This document shows positions 34,255-45,673 of a stretch of DNA of 64,000 nt, in pieces. The translations under genes were made by a program, and so were the position numbers. Numbering within the stretch: the stretch's first letter is position 1; each line of letters opens with the position of its first letter. The notes below the pieces were generated by a model. The model did no database searches, was not told the origin of the DNA, and saw only the letters and a program-made list of their open reading frames with translations. This stretch comes from Botryosphaeria dothidea (lineage: Eukaryota > Ascomycota > Dothideomycetes > Botryosphaeriales > Botryosphaeriaceae): contig WWBZ02000073.1 of the NCBI GenBank assembly GCA_011503125.2, forward strand, positions 186,001 to 250,000, in the 5' to 3' direction.

Positions 34255-35358
34255 ATGCCTCGTATTACGCTGAACGGCACCGACTTCAACTACAGCTTTG
34301 CCGGTCCGGAACACGGCCGCCTGATCATCTTGCTCCACGGAGGTAGAGGCTTTGGTATGTACGTGAAGAGCTCCGACTTAAGACACGGAATTAACATCCT
34401 TGTAGGTGATCACCGCTCGGACTTCAGGGCGTATCAGCCACTCGCCGGGGAGTATCGGATCCTGGGCTTTGACTTTCGCGGGCATGGACACAGCTCGTGC
34501 ACTCCGCCTTATACGTTCAAGCAGCTGGTAGACGACATCGAGGCATTCAGACAACATTTTGCCGGGGAGGAAGAAGCAGTGATTGCTGGTGGCAGTTTTG
34601 GAGGGTATCTTGCGCAGCAGGTGGGCAGCCATATGTCTTACATGATTGCTGAAGCTGATCTGTTGATAAAGTATGCCATAACCTACCCGGAAAAGGTATC
34701 GCATCTTATTCTGCGAGGAACAGCACCATCTCATCACCGTAAGCTGCCCTCTTGAATTTGAAAGTCATGCGTTGTCTGATTCTTTGAGTAGATGAAGCGG
34801 AGGCTCTCAGCACGTTTGAGGCGCGGCTTCACAAAGCTCCAAATGCGTCGATAGAGATGGTTCATAAAGTATTCTCGGCGTTCGAAGACGACGAAGAGTT
34901 CAGGCTCATCATCTTCGCCCTCAAGCCGCTGTACGTTGAGACGTACGATGCGAACGCAGGGCTGAAGAGTCTCCGGAACACAGCTTTTCGAGCAGAAACG
35001 CACAGTAAGCCACGACCCGAAGATGATTGTTGTAGTCAGAGTATCTAATTGCGTTGCAGACGAGTTGTATTCGGAGCAGGAAAAGTACTTTGATTACCGT
35101 AACGACCTGCACCGCGTTACGGCCAAGACCCTGATAATCGTCGGCGATCAGGACTGGATTTGCCCGCCGAGTAAGATCCTCCGTGCTTCGTCCAATCGAT
35201 AAATGAAAGCTGACAGGACATGGACAGGCCAGTCACAGATCATTGCGGACAGGATTCCTCATTCGCGGCTGCTGGTGATAGCAGGAGCGAACCATTCGGT
35301 GCAGCATGAGAAGAATGCGGATTTCCTCAAGGCTGTGAAGGAGCTGCTGGAGGGCTGA
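34255..35358 (+). CDS. Alpha/beta hydrolase (proline-iminopeptidase-like fold)
   Basis: Six exons: 34255–34354, 34406–34620, 34672–34738, 34792–35004, 35060–35170 and 35228–35358, giving 278 aa. The fold is plain: RLIILLHGGRGFGDHRSDF (oxyanion HGG), YRILGFDFRGHGHSS, nucleophile elbow AGGSFGGYLAQQ (catalytic Ser), acid KTLIIVGDQDWICPP (Asp) and GANHSVQHE (catalytic His). A helical cap lies between residues ~130 and 200. HGGRG and the DFRGHGHSS block resemble proline iminopeptidase and related C–C or peptide hydrolases. The product lacks a signal peptide, so it is probably cytosolic. It shares a promoter with the permease and lies 291 bases from 5-oxoprolinase. The acceptor before 34672 is AAG and is less certain than the others. 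Confidence 0.88.
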
Positions 35359-35649
35359 GCTGGTGCAATCAAAGGCGAAATAAGTGAAGGAAAGGAATGC
35401 GCGGCCTTCGAGGGAGGGGAAGGGAGAGGTTGGTAGGACGGGGATCAGGCAGTTCCGCCGAGATCGGCTGTCACGCAAGATCCCGAGCCGATGACATGTT
35501 GCCCGAAAACCTTCGTGAGAAAGCGGATACCAGCAGAGAAAAAATCCTGCCGGTACCGTGCGCCATCTGCGTATCGCTGTCCGCCATGGCGATGCTTGGG
35601 ATGAGAAACGTCTTCTCTGATGTGCCGTGATTCTGCCTTGACGTGAAGA

Positions 35650-38600
35650 ATGGCGTCGCCTCCGTCCGTCTCCATCACCATCGGTCAGTTGTTTGCCTGT
35701 CATTCGAGCCGGCGGCCGACGCTGATCAAATTCCCTTTCCAGACCGTGGTGGTACCTTCTGCGACGTTTGGGCGCACACGGCCGACGGCAAGGAAATCGT
35801 CTTCAAGCTCTTGTCCGTCGACCCAACATCCTACCCGGACGCGCCCACCGAAGGCATCAGGAGAGTGTTGGAGCATGTGACCGGGCAGAACATTCCAAAA
35901 GGGCAGCCTATCGATGGCAGTCTGATCGACTCCGTAAGAGTTGGAACAACAGTGGCCACAAAGTCAGCCTGCAGCCCCGTCACCGTCCGCCTTCTACTGA
36001 CCCGGCGACAGCGCTTTGTTGGAACGCAAGGGAGAGGCATTTGCCCTGTTGACCACAGAGGGATTTCGTGACATCTGTCGCATCGGCGATCAGACCAGAC
36101 CCAAGCTTTTCGAGCTCAACATCCGCAAACCTGGTGTCCTTTACTCCAAGGTTGTTGAGGTTGCCGAGCGCGTGACTGTGGAAGACTACGTCTTGAACCC
36201 TCATCCCGCCAAGATAGACCTATCCGACCCAGACCTTGTCAAGACAGCAAGTGGAGAAGTCATCCGTGTGCTGCAGAGGCTCAGTCATGAAGTCGTTAGG
36301 GAACAGCTCGAGCAGTTGTATAGCGAGGGGTTCCGCTCTCTGGCCATCTGCTTCTTGCACTCGTATCTCTTCCCCGGTAAGCCTCTGTAGAGCTGTGATG
36401 GCTGAGCGAAAAATCCAAACTGATGAATGATAGACCATGAACAGCAAGTGGCCGAGATAGCGCGTCAGGTGGGCTTCGACTTCATCTCGCTGTCATCCGA
36501 GCTTAGCCCAAACATCAAAATCTTGCACCGCACAACCTCTGCTTGTGCCGATGCGTATCTGTCGCCAACTGTCAGAAAATATGTAGACGGCTTTATCTCA
36601 GGGTTCTCCGTCCTGCCGAAGAGAGTTGACTTCATGCAATCCGATGGAGGTCTCAGCGCTGCCTCGAAGTTTACCGGCCTTAAAGCCATTCTCAGCGGCC
36701 CGGCCGGTGGCGTGGTTGCGATTTCTCGGACGTGCTACGACCCAGCCGAGGGAACACCTGTCATTGGTTTTGACATGGGCGGGACCAGTACGGACGTCAG
36801 CCGCTTCGACAAGATGTTCGAGCACGTTTTCGACACTACCATAAGCGGCACGACCATCACCTCACCCATGCTGGACGTCAAGACAGTCGCCGCTGGAGGC
36901 GGCTCCATCCTGAGCTGGAGGAATGGATTGTTTGTGGTCGGCCCAGAGAGTGCAGGAGCTCATCCAGGCCCAGCGTCATACCGGAAAGGCGGGCCGCTTA
37001 CCATCACAGACGCCAACCTCTTCCTTGGCCGACTCGTGCCGGGGAGGTTTCCATCCATTTTCGGTCCCCAAGCCAACGAACCACTTGACGTTGACATTGT
37101 GGAGCAGAAGTTTCACGAACTGACAGCTGAGATCAACTCCACCCTTGAAGTCAAGATGACTGCGGAGGAAGTTGCGTCCGGGTTCTTGGCCATGGCGAAC
37201 GAGACGATGAGTCGGCCTATCAGGAACATCACCGAGGCGCGAGGATTTGCCATCAGCAAGCACAACCTCGCCAGCTTCGGCGGTGCCGGTGGTCAGCATG
37301 CATGTGCTATTGCGCGGATCCTCGGGATGCCCAGGATCATCATCCACAAGTATTCGTCTATCCTCTCCGCATATGGTATCGGATTGGCCGACGTTGTTGC
37401 AGAGACAGCTGTGCCAGCAGCCTATGTCTTCTCCAACGAGGCTCTTGCAACAGTGCTGGCTAAGTTCGAAGCGCTGAAATCTAAGACGACGCAAGAATTG
37501 ATATCCCAGGGCGTACAGACCGGCTTCGTGGATCACGAGTGCTACTTGAGCATGAGGTACGAAGGCTCGGACACGAACCTATCCATCCTTCAACCGCCCG
37601 ACAACGACTTCCAGACGACATTTGTAGAGGCCCACCGCCGCGAATTTGCATTCGAGCTGGCAAACCGTCCCATCGTCGTCGATGCTGTGAGAGTAAGAGG
37701 CATAGGAAAGAGCAGGGACAGTGCGGTTTCGCGGAGCTCCATCTTCCAGGAGCTCTCTGATATTGGAGTGGGAAGGCTTCTCAAAGACCCTGATACCAAG
37801 AAGGTTTTCATCGACGGCAAGTGGCTTGACGTGCCCGTGTACGAGCTGTCTGATTTGCCGGAAGAATCCGTGTTCCTTGGACCCGCGCTCGTCATTGACA
37901 ACACGCAGACCATTCTTGTCGCGACTGATTGCAAGGTCTCGGTCCTGAACTCTCATGTTGTCATTGATTTGCCAGAAAAGGAAGCGGCAGGTTCTGGTGC
38001 GGACTCAACAATCAACCCCGTGGAGCTTTCGACTTTCGCCAGCAGGTTCATGTCGATTGCCGAACAGATGGGGAATACACTCCAGCGCACGTCCATCAGC
38101 ACGTCTATCAAGGAGCGCCTGGACTTTTCCTGTGCCTTGTTCACGCCGGATGGAAAGCTTGTAGCCAATGCCCCGCACATTCCCGTCCAGTGAGTGCATC
38201 TCCCCGTCCACACGCCAGCTCTGCTAACGGTCTACCGCAGCCTCGGATCGATGCAGTTCGCCATCCAATACCAGCACTCACTCTGGGAAGGCAAGCTGCA
38301 GTCGGGAGATGTCCTCCTGACCAACCACCCTGAATGCGGCGGCACTCACCTCCCAGACCTCACTGTCGTGACGCCCGTCTTCGCCGACGGCCAACTCATC
38401 TTCTACGTCGCCTCTCGCGGCCACCACACGGACATCGGCGGCATCGGCATCACCAGCATGATCCCCGACTCCAAGTTCCTCTGGCAGGAAGGCCTCGCCA
38501 TCCGCAGCCTCAAGATCGTGTCCGGCGGCACCTTCGACGAAGCCAGCGTGCGCAAAGCCTTCGCTGACGTGGCTGATAAGCCCGGCTGCAGCGCAACGCG

Positions 38601-39770
38601 GCGCGTCAACGACAACATCTCGGACCTCAAAGCGCAGATCGCCGCCAACCAGCGCGGCATCACGCTCCTCCAGGCCATGTGCGCCGAGTCCGGCATCGCG
38701 CGCGTGCAGAAGTACATGTACGGCATCCAAGCCAACGCCGAGCTCGCCGTGCGCACGCTCCTCAAGCGCATCGCCGCACACCACCCCACGCCGCTCACCG
38801 CGACCGACTACTACGACGACGGCACGCCCGTCGCGCTGCGCGTCACCATCGACGCGGGCACCGGCGGCGCCGTCTTCGACTTCGCCGGCACCGGCGCGCA
38901 GACGCTCGGCAACATGAACGCGCCGCTCAGCATCACGCACTCGGCCGTCATCTACGCGCTGCGCTGCCTGGTCGACCTGGCCATCCCGCTCAACCAGGGC
39001 TGCCTCGCCCCGATCGCCATCCGCGTGCCCCAACGCTCCATCCTCCACCCGTCGCCGCTCGTCGCCGTGTGCGGCTCGACCATCGCGTCGCAGCGCGTCG
39101 CCGACGTCATCCTGCGGTGCTTCCGCGCGTGCGCCGCCAGCCAGGGCTGCGCCAACAGCTTCGGCTGGGGCCTGGGCGGCAAGGACCCGGCGACGGGCGT
39201 CGTCGCGGCCGGGTGGAACTACGGCGAGGCGCTGGGGGGCGGCAGCGGCGCGGGCCCGGGGTGGCGCGGCGCGGACGCGGTGCAGGTGCACTCGACGAAC
39301 ACGAAGACGACGGACGTGGAGGTGATTGAGCGGCGCACGCCGGTGGTGGTGCGGCAGTATCGCGTGAGGGAGGGGACGGGCGGGCGGGGCAGGTGGCGCG
39401 GCGGGGATGGGGTGGTGCGCGAGGTCGAGGCGAGGGTGCCGTTGAGGTTTTCGATTTTGAGCGAGAGGCGGGTGTATAGCCCGTATGGGTTGGAGGGCGG
39501 CGGGGATGGGAGCGTGGGGAAGAACTATTGGATTAGGAGGGACGAGGAGGGGCGGGAGGAGTGGATCTCGCTGGGGGGCAAGGCGGTGGTGGATGTTGGG
39601 CCTGGGGAGCGGGTCATGATTTGCACGCCCGGTGAGTGTTTTTCGGTGTTTGCGCGGATGGTGATTTGGATTGTTGTGCTGACGGGTATCGTGCAGGCGG
39701 CGGTGGATGGGGAACACCGGCGGACGATGACAAGCATGTCGGCGACGTGCGTCCGCTCCCGACGCAGTGA
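35650..39770 (+). CDS. OXP1: 5-oxoprolinase (hydantoinase A/B fusion)
   Basis: ATP-dependent cleavage of 5-oxo-L-proline to glutamate in the gamma-glutamyl cycle. Six exons, 35650–35683, 35743–35962, 36012–36376, 36434–38189, 38241–39631 and 39697–39770, give 1279 aa, the usual length for this enzyme. The N-terminal hydantoinase A half opens with SITIDRGGTFCDVWAH (phosphate-binding) and contains SGPAGGVVAISRTCYD, GFDMGGTSTDVSRFD and AAGGGSILSW. The C-terminal hydantoinase B half contains RTSISTSIKERLDFSCALF, LTNHPECGGTHLPDLTVV and the terminal CTPGGGGWGTP. The last motif only appears after splicing the final intron, supporting that junction. A related hydantoin- or ketone-processing role cannot be excluded from sequence alone, but length and motifs fit 5-oxoprolinase well. 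It lies downstream of a permease/hydrolase pair. Confidence 0.93.
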
Positions 39771-39910
39771 CTTGAAGGGTTGTTGGCTGCTCCTTCCCGT
39801 CGCAACGTGGCTTCCCATTTCGTCCAGTCACACAATTCTAGGCATCCGTCTTAGCGTCTTTATAGTCCACCTTTGCAGCCAGCAACCAAAACACCACCGT
39901 CGTCCTGACC

Positions 39911-41723
39911 ATGAAGGTTCCGTTCCATCTGTTGATTTGCCTACAACTACTGCTCCTCTTCGGAGGCTTTGTTGCGGCTTTCCCCGACCCCAACATCCTT
40001 CCCAGCATCTTTTCAAGACAGAAACGCCCGACTCTCTTCACTCCTCAGACCGATTGCAAGAAATGGCTCCGTGAGAATGACCGCGCCATTCTCTATCCCT
40101 ACGGTCGAAATGGGACTGCCAACGGAGCCGAAGCCTTGAGCAAATGCATCCAGAGCGCCGCCGCCGCCGCCCACCGCCACAAGTTTTCCGATATATTCAT
40201 CGTCTTTCCCAATATCGGTTCCGTCGAAGATGACCAGCAGCAACATCTGGAGCGTATCGTCGACGCACTTCCGGGGCCGTTGACCGTCAGGTGGGCCACA
40301 TTCCAGCCCATGGGAGAAGAAATGCCTGACACCCCACAGATTTCCAAGTGACAGACGATCATGGCCTCGCAAACAAAGATTCGAGATGTGGCGACCGGCC
40401 AAGAACCCTCGGAAGTTGCAAGTATGCCCCTACTACCACCAAGATTTTGACCTCCCGGCCTGGAAAGACTGGAGAAGAAGACCGCTCGCCCCGCCCACCT
40501 TCATCGAGTGTGGAGCTGCTACCGTGGAAACCCACGTCAACTACAACGGTTATGGGAACAGACCATTGACTGATCTGTACCGCCACATGAAGACCTGTGC
40601 CGACGTCCAGGCTCTGTCCCTCTCAATTCTGGCACGCGGCTGCGTTATTGACTGGGAAGCTCCATTCTCGTTCGATTTTCAACGCCGTGATATCTTCCCT
40701 TCCACACTTGAGAACTTGACCATTTCAGGCTACCATTGGGATGACAAAGCTTACGGGAGCCTGAATCAAGCCGAGGCATGGCGCAATGCCATGAATTGGG
40801 TCTCGCTGAAGCGCCTCGACATCGACCGCCCTCCGCAGTCTTTTCTGGACACATTGAGCGGCCGTCTTCCGAACCTCGAATCCTTGACAATCCGTCCACA
40901 CTCATCACCGTCGGGCACTGAGCACACTTTCTGTTCATTCGACGAGCGTGCGAAGTCTATGCGCCAGAACTACACCTCATTCATCACCTCGATGCCACCC
41001 CTCCAGGAACTTCACCTCTCGGGCATGGGCGAGCACCTCGACCTGGAACCCATCCTCGCCGTCCACGGCTCCTCGCTCCGCAACCTGACCATCCACGAGC
41101 TCGAGGGCGACTGCGCCTACGAGACGGGCAACGCCACCTGGACCCGTCCGCATCTCGGCGTCGGCGCCATTCAGACCATCAATCGCATGGCCCCCAACCT
41201 GCGTGCGCTGACGGTCGACTTGTACCGCAACGCCATGTACCTCCCTCACAGCGAGATTGACGCCATCGCCAAGTTGCCCAACCTGGAGGAGCTGACCTTG
41301 CATTTCGACCTCGAAAATCCTCGACGCAAGTACATATCCAGAACGTGCATGATACTCGGACCCAACAGGCACAAGGAGCGCAAATTACATTGTGCGAAAT
41401 ACGAGCTGCTGGAACCCAGGATCACTCCGGCCGATCCTTGGGACATTATCGATCGCCTTCGGCGGCCGGATGGGAAGAGCGTCGAGAAGCTGACTGTCGT
41501 GGTGGGCAATTACGACAGGTTCGAGGGAAGTATAGGGTTGCCCGTCCACTTTTATATGGATCCAAACCAGCCATACATGTACGAATGTCGGGCGGGCGAT
41601 GTGAGCTGCGAGACGTTTGGTGACTGGAACAGTACCGAGAAGGATAATTATACGAAGGCGCCGCCCGCGTATATCGAGGAGTGGGAATTGTGGGGAGGAG
41701 AGGAGATCCGTGATGAGTTGTGA
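39911..41723 (+). CDS. Secreted leucine-rich-like protein of unknown function
   Basis: Exons 39911–40290 and 40340–41723 join in frame and give 587 aa. The intron (GTGGGC…CCACAG, with a CTGAC branch site 10 bases before the acceptor) removes a stop that would otherwise end the first part after TPQISK. The N-terminus is a clear signal peptide (LLICLQLLLLFGGFVAAFP). The central and C-terminal parts contain irregular leucine-rich blocks, such as LENLTISGYHW, LKRLDIDRPP, LPNLESLTIRP, LQELHLSGMGEHLDLEP, LRNLTIHELEG and LPNLEELTLHFDL. These resemble F-box-type fungal LRR arrays, but no F-box is present. Several N-x-S/T sites and scattered cysteines agree with secretion. An LRR-like array in a secreted protein is unusual in fungi. 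Function is unknown. Confidence 0.72.
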
Positions 41724-42000
41724 TCGAGTGGAGATCAAATTTCTTCGTCGCTTGGAAGACTTGATAGCTGAGTATCAAGTGAATGCGTGCCGTTCGTTTC
41801 CCAGAAGACGTCGATGCTCGGAGAGGCAATGCCAGAATCGAACAATAGAGTGGACGAGCCATGAGCTCTCTCCCCATCCTCCCATCACCAGCCATGCTCA
41901 CCAAAAGCCGCCGTCAATCCAGCTCTACTACCGCGAAGACACAGGCCGCAACTCATGTGAAGACGCCGCCCCATCATCACCCTCCTCCTCCCCACCCCCT

Positions 42001-43847
42001 TCAACCCTCCTCCCCCTCTCCCACACAATTCCCCCCCCCAATCCCCTCCGGCACGTCCACCCCAAACGCCCCAACCACCAACCCCACCACGCACAGCCCC
42101 AAACACCCATAATACACGCCCCGATACCCCGCCTCCCCGACTATCATCCGCCCGTCTCCATACCTCTCCTCCACCCCTTGCGCGAGCGCCGTCAGCCCCG
42201 CCAGCCCGACCACCGACCCGCCCACCTGCAGCGCGACGTTGAACACGCCGGCGGCGGCGCCCTGGTCGCTGCGGGTCGCGGCGGAGACGATGATGACGTT
42301 TGCCGAGATGTAGCTGTGTGTGTGTGTGTGTGTTTTTGTCAGATGTTTCTGTTTTTTTTTTTTTTTTCGTTTGCTGAAACGGGGGGGGAAAGGGAGGGAG
42401 GTGGCTTACACGGCGCCGATGCCGGCGATGTAGAGGATGGTGCCCGGGAAGGCGGTGCGCCAGTGGGATGCGTCTGCGGTGATGCGGGTGAAGAGGTAGA
42501 TGCCGGGGATGGCGAGGAGCCAGCCGGCGATGAACTGTTGTTTTTGTTTAGCGTGCGTTGGGAGGAGCGGAGGGGAGGGGGTTACCATGAAGCGCGCGCC
42601 GAGGAGGAGGACGAGGCGGCCGGAGAGCGTGTTGCAGATGAGCGCGGAGATGCCCAGCGGGATGAAGAGGACGGAGGTGTGGACCGCGCTGTTGCCGTAG
42701 GACTGGAGCTGCAGGGTGAGGAAGTAGGTGCATGCTTGCCGCACGGCGTAGGTGGTGGCGGCGAGGACGAGGGTGAGGGAGAAGGAGCGGGATTTGAAGA
42801 GGTGCGGGGCGAGGATGGCTTGGGGGGCTGAGCGCTCGTGGAGGATGAAGAGGGAAAGTAGGAAGACGGAGACGGCGAGAGTCGAGATGATGGAGGGGGC
42901 GGCCCAGCCGGTGGCGTTGGCGGAGGTGAGGGCGTAGGTGACGAGGAGAATGCCGGGAACACCGAGAGAGATGCCGAGGGCGTCGAAGCGGATCAGACGT
43001 TCTCGGATTGATTGGAGTAGCTTCTTTGGGGGATGCGTAGCGTTGGCGGAGGATTCCTGATCTGCGGGAGATGGTGTAGCGGAGCGGCTAGAAGGAGTTC
43101 GAGGAAGGACGAGATATGCTGCCGGGACGATGGAGCCTGAGATGATCAATGAGATCCAGAAGATCCAGCGCCAACCAAGGAAAGCCGTCAGAACTCCTCC
43201 GAGGATGAGACCAATGCTGAGTGCTGGTCAGTGAGGTTGACGTATGTTCAGGTTCTATGCCACCCACATGAAACCCAACGAGCCTGATGCGCCCCAGATG
43301 CCCAACGCTTTTGCCTTTGCCGCGGGTTCCGTGAAGTACAAAGCGATGTGGGCTTGGGCGGGCGGAATGGTGAATGCAGCACCAATTCCTTGAAAGGCTC
43401 TTGCGACAACGAGTCCCACGAAAGTGGGAGAGAGGGCGCATACCATGGTGAACAGCGCGAAGCACACCATGCCGAACAGCAAGACTCGGCGATGTCTTCA
43501 AAAGCAAGTTAACTCGGGCACCCGGGGAGTACGAGAATGCTTACCCAAATACATCACCGCCACGGCCACCGAGGAGCAGGAACCCACCAAAGGTAAGGGC
43601 GTAGGCAGAGATGACCCATTGCAAGTTGCCGACGTCGACACCGAAGTCTTGTCCGATGGTGGGAAGAGCGATTGTGATGGCACTGAGATTGGCCAGGTCG
43701 AGAAACATGGCAGAGCAACTGCGACGCTCTGTCAGCTGGCTGGTGAGAGGGACAAAGTTGGAGTCTTGAAACTCACACGACTGCCAAAATGTAGTTTGGA
43801 CTGCAGCCCGCCATGCGGTCCGGCAGGAACCTTAGCCTCTCGAGCAT
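42001..43847 (-). CDS. MFS drug/metabolite exporter (DHA2-like)
   Basis: Six exons, 43847–43777, 43718–43545, 43495–43268, 43216–42586, 42534–42410 and 42313–42001, give about 513 aa. Motif A-like GGRGGDVFGHRRVLLFG follows TM2. AFQGIGAAFTIPPAQAHI (TM4) and LGIWGASGSLGFMIGLILGGVL (TM5, motif C region) match proton-coupled exporters. More hydrophobic segments than a 12-TM carrier are present, so 14 TM is likely. The intron between 42534 and 42586 is short and in frame, so it could be retained, adding a 16-residue loop. The last intron has a (GT)n run directly at the acceptor and a T16 run near the middle. Exported compound unknown; neighbours give no clear biosynthetic partner. Confidence 0.88.
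42315..42332 (+). repeat. (GT)n microsatellite at an intron acceptor
   Basis: Nine GT units abut the CAG acceptor of the last intron of the MFS exporter; in sense they read (AC)n followed by AG. The same intron carries a T16 run at 42352–42367. Length variation here could affect splice efficiency. Confidence 0.85.
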
Positions 43848-44460
43848 TGTGGCTTCCTGCTTGAGAATGTGTCTATTGGTCAAGAAAGGCGCGCGAGGCA
43901 AGTATTTAAACGTTTGGGCGGTGTCCGAAGCGAGAGACCGGATGCGGCGCAGGGAAAGTGGATTCACCGATGCAAGGCACCCATCTTACCGGCGACCCGG
44001 CGGGATCCTGATCTGCCCCCCTAAAAGCTTAGAAAGGGCCCCACAAAGCTTGTCATCCTTCGAAAAAGCTTACAATGGCTCTTTAACACACCGGCGAGAC
44101 GATTGCGTGTGACTAGAAAAGTTTATACGATTCATCGAACGAATGTCCCAGAGAAGGATGCTGCGTCTGTTAAGTCGATTGCTCTGAACAAGATTACGCT
44201 CCTTTCATTGACAGAGGACTGGAAGACTGCAAAGATTATCGAACAGTGTGAGGAAAGACAGAAATCGCATTGCTCCGACTCCAGTCCATGACAACACTAA
44301 CGAAACAAAGGGAGATACTGAAGCTTTGTCCTTTCCTATTTCACCCCTTGCGGAACCACTGAGCCCTCCTCGCAATTTCGACGAGTTGAATTGATAGCAA
44401 GTTTTCCAGGCCGTATGCATATTCATATGCAAACCATGGAATGGTCATGGGTTCGAGGTA
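43848..44460. other. Intergenic region
   Basis: Contains the promoter side of the MFS exporter and the 3' flank of the retropepsin-like gene, both on the minus strand. AT-richer than its neighbours. No supportable gene; short plus-strand frames lack features. Confidence 0.45.
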
Positions 44461-45218
44461 TCAACGTGATTTAACCGGTCGAGGCGGACAGCCTGCCGAT
44501 ACGTTGTTGAAGATTGTTTTGCCACGAGGAGCCACAAAGACTGCCCGTTCATGCTTCTCCTCTTTGGAGACCCTGAGTATCCTTTCCTCCGGAATATCTC
44601 TTGGTGGTTTGCTGTCATAGAGCGGATCGAGCACGAAGACATGCAAATCGTTCAGGGCGGGTCGGCCAAGAATCATTCCACAAGGAACCTTCTCTAAGAC
44701 GTAGAACTTTGTAAACTCCTCCCCTACAGGACTGTGGCCATGACGGCCACCCTCGTAGTTGATTTGCAAAGTCCCGAGGGGGATGCTTTTGGTGCCGTCC
44801 AAGTCGGTGATGAAGAATTCTGAGTCGCTGTGTTGCTCGTAGTCCATCTGGAGATCGCGGGCCCGACTCGCGGAAATCAGGTTGTAGGTTGATCCCGTAT
44901 CCAGCATGGCTTCGCAAAGGTGGTCCTTTCCGTCCTCTTTCTTGACCCGGAGGTACATTGTCATTGGGTTTCGGATCCTCTGTTTCATTCAGCTGTTGGT
45001 CCTGAGCTTCTGTATTTTGCCATTGTACTGACCGCTAATTCTTGAGACTCCTCAGTGTCTATGACCCATAGCTCAAGGGTTGTGAGGAGGGCCGAAACAT
45101 TGAAGAAGATCTTCCACAAACAGGAAAATACGGTCGTCCAGAACCTCCTACTCCGTCTGCCATGGCTGGTGGCCGCATGGTCCTGCTTTTCATCCTGGAG
45201 AAGAGGACGCGATTCCAT
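44461..45218 (-). CDS. Retropepsin-like aspartic protease domain protein
   Basis: Exons 45218–45033 and 44979–44461 give 234 aa. The C-terminal domain has the retroviral-type aspartic protease active site AMLDTGSTYNLIS (Asp-Thr-Gly), a flap-like segment with LGTLQINYEGG, and the closing motif GMILGRPALNDL that packs against the active site. One domain is present, so it would work as a dimer. No reverse transcriptase, integrase, gag-like region or long terminal repeat is nearby, so this is a stand-alone domesticated-type gene. The first exon encodes a basic stretch and a hydrophobic segment (TVFSCLWKIFFNVSALLTTLELWVI) that could anchor it to a membrane. An upstream in-frame codon at 45293 is TTG and sits at a possible splice donor, so 45218 (ATG) was chosen. 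It is divergent from a DUF6594 membrane protein. Confidence 0.75.
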
Positions 45219-45673
45219 TGCGAAGTGAATTTGAGGCTGGTTGAAAGAGAATCCTTGGGGGTTCGCGCTGTAATCTGTTGTTCCTCTTACCAAGACCGAT
45301 AGTTATCATTTGAGAGATCAGGCTGAGCTGCCCCCAACGGTGTAATAATAACAGTGAGCTGATACAAGCAGTGAAACCAAGGACTGCAGCATCGACCAGG
45401 GTCCTGTGCAGCTTACAGCCACAATCAAAAATTCGCCATGCTTATTGACCGGTCTCCGGTCGGCATGCAGACGAAAGAAAAGATGCCTTGCACCAGCATT
45501 TCCTCAATTCAGGATAAGCGCTAGGATCCCCGCATATGCAGATAATCGGGCAGCCGTCCGCAGCCGAACATGTCAAGCAAGCCGCCTACGACGAAGCGGG
45601 GCTATCCGCGAAAGCTGAAAAACACACATTCCCAATTGCGTTCATCGCTCTCGAAGAGCGAGTAGTTGCCAGG
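45219..45673. promoter_or_regulatory. Divergent promoter of retropepsin-like and DUF6594 genes
   Basis: 455 bases lie between the two ATG codons. The DUF6594 frame extends leftwards to an ATG at 45536, so its leader may be shorter. A GTAAGA donor-like sequence at the left end (minus strand) leaves room for an upstream exon of the protease gene. No TATA box stands out. Confidence 0.4.

Noticed and set aside
38278..39831. 517-codon minus-strand open frame
   Set aside because: Antisense shadow of the 5-oxoprolinase C-terminal half. It is Arg/His/Pro-rich low complexity produced by GC-rich third codon positions of the real gene.
44461..45218. Retropepsin as part of a retrotransposon
   Set aside because: No reverse transcriptase, RNase H, integrase or long terminal repeats were found around it. 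It has its own intron and a divergent neighbour, so it is treated as a host-type gene.
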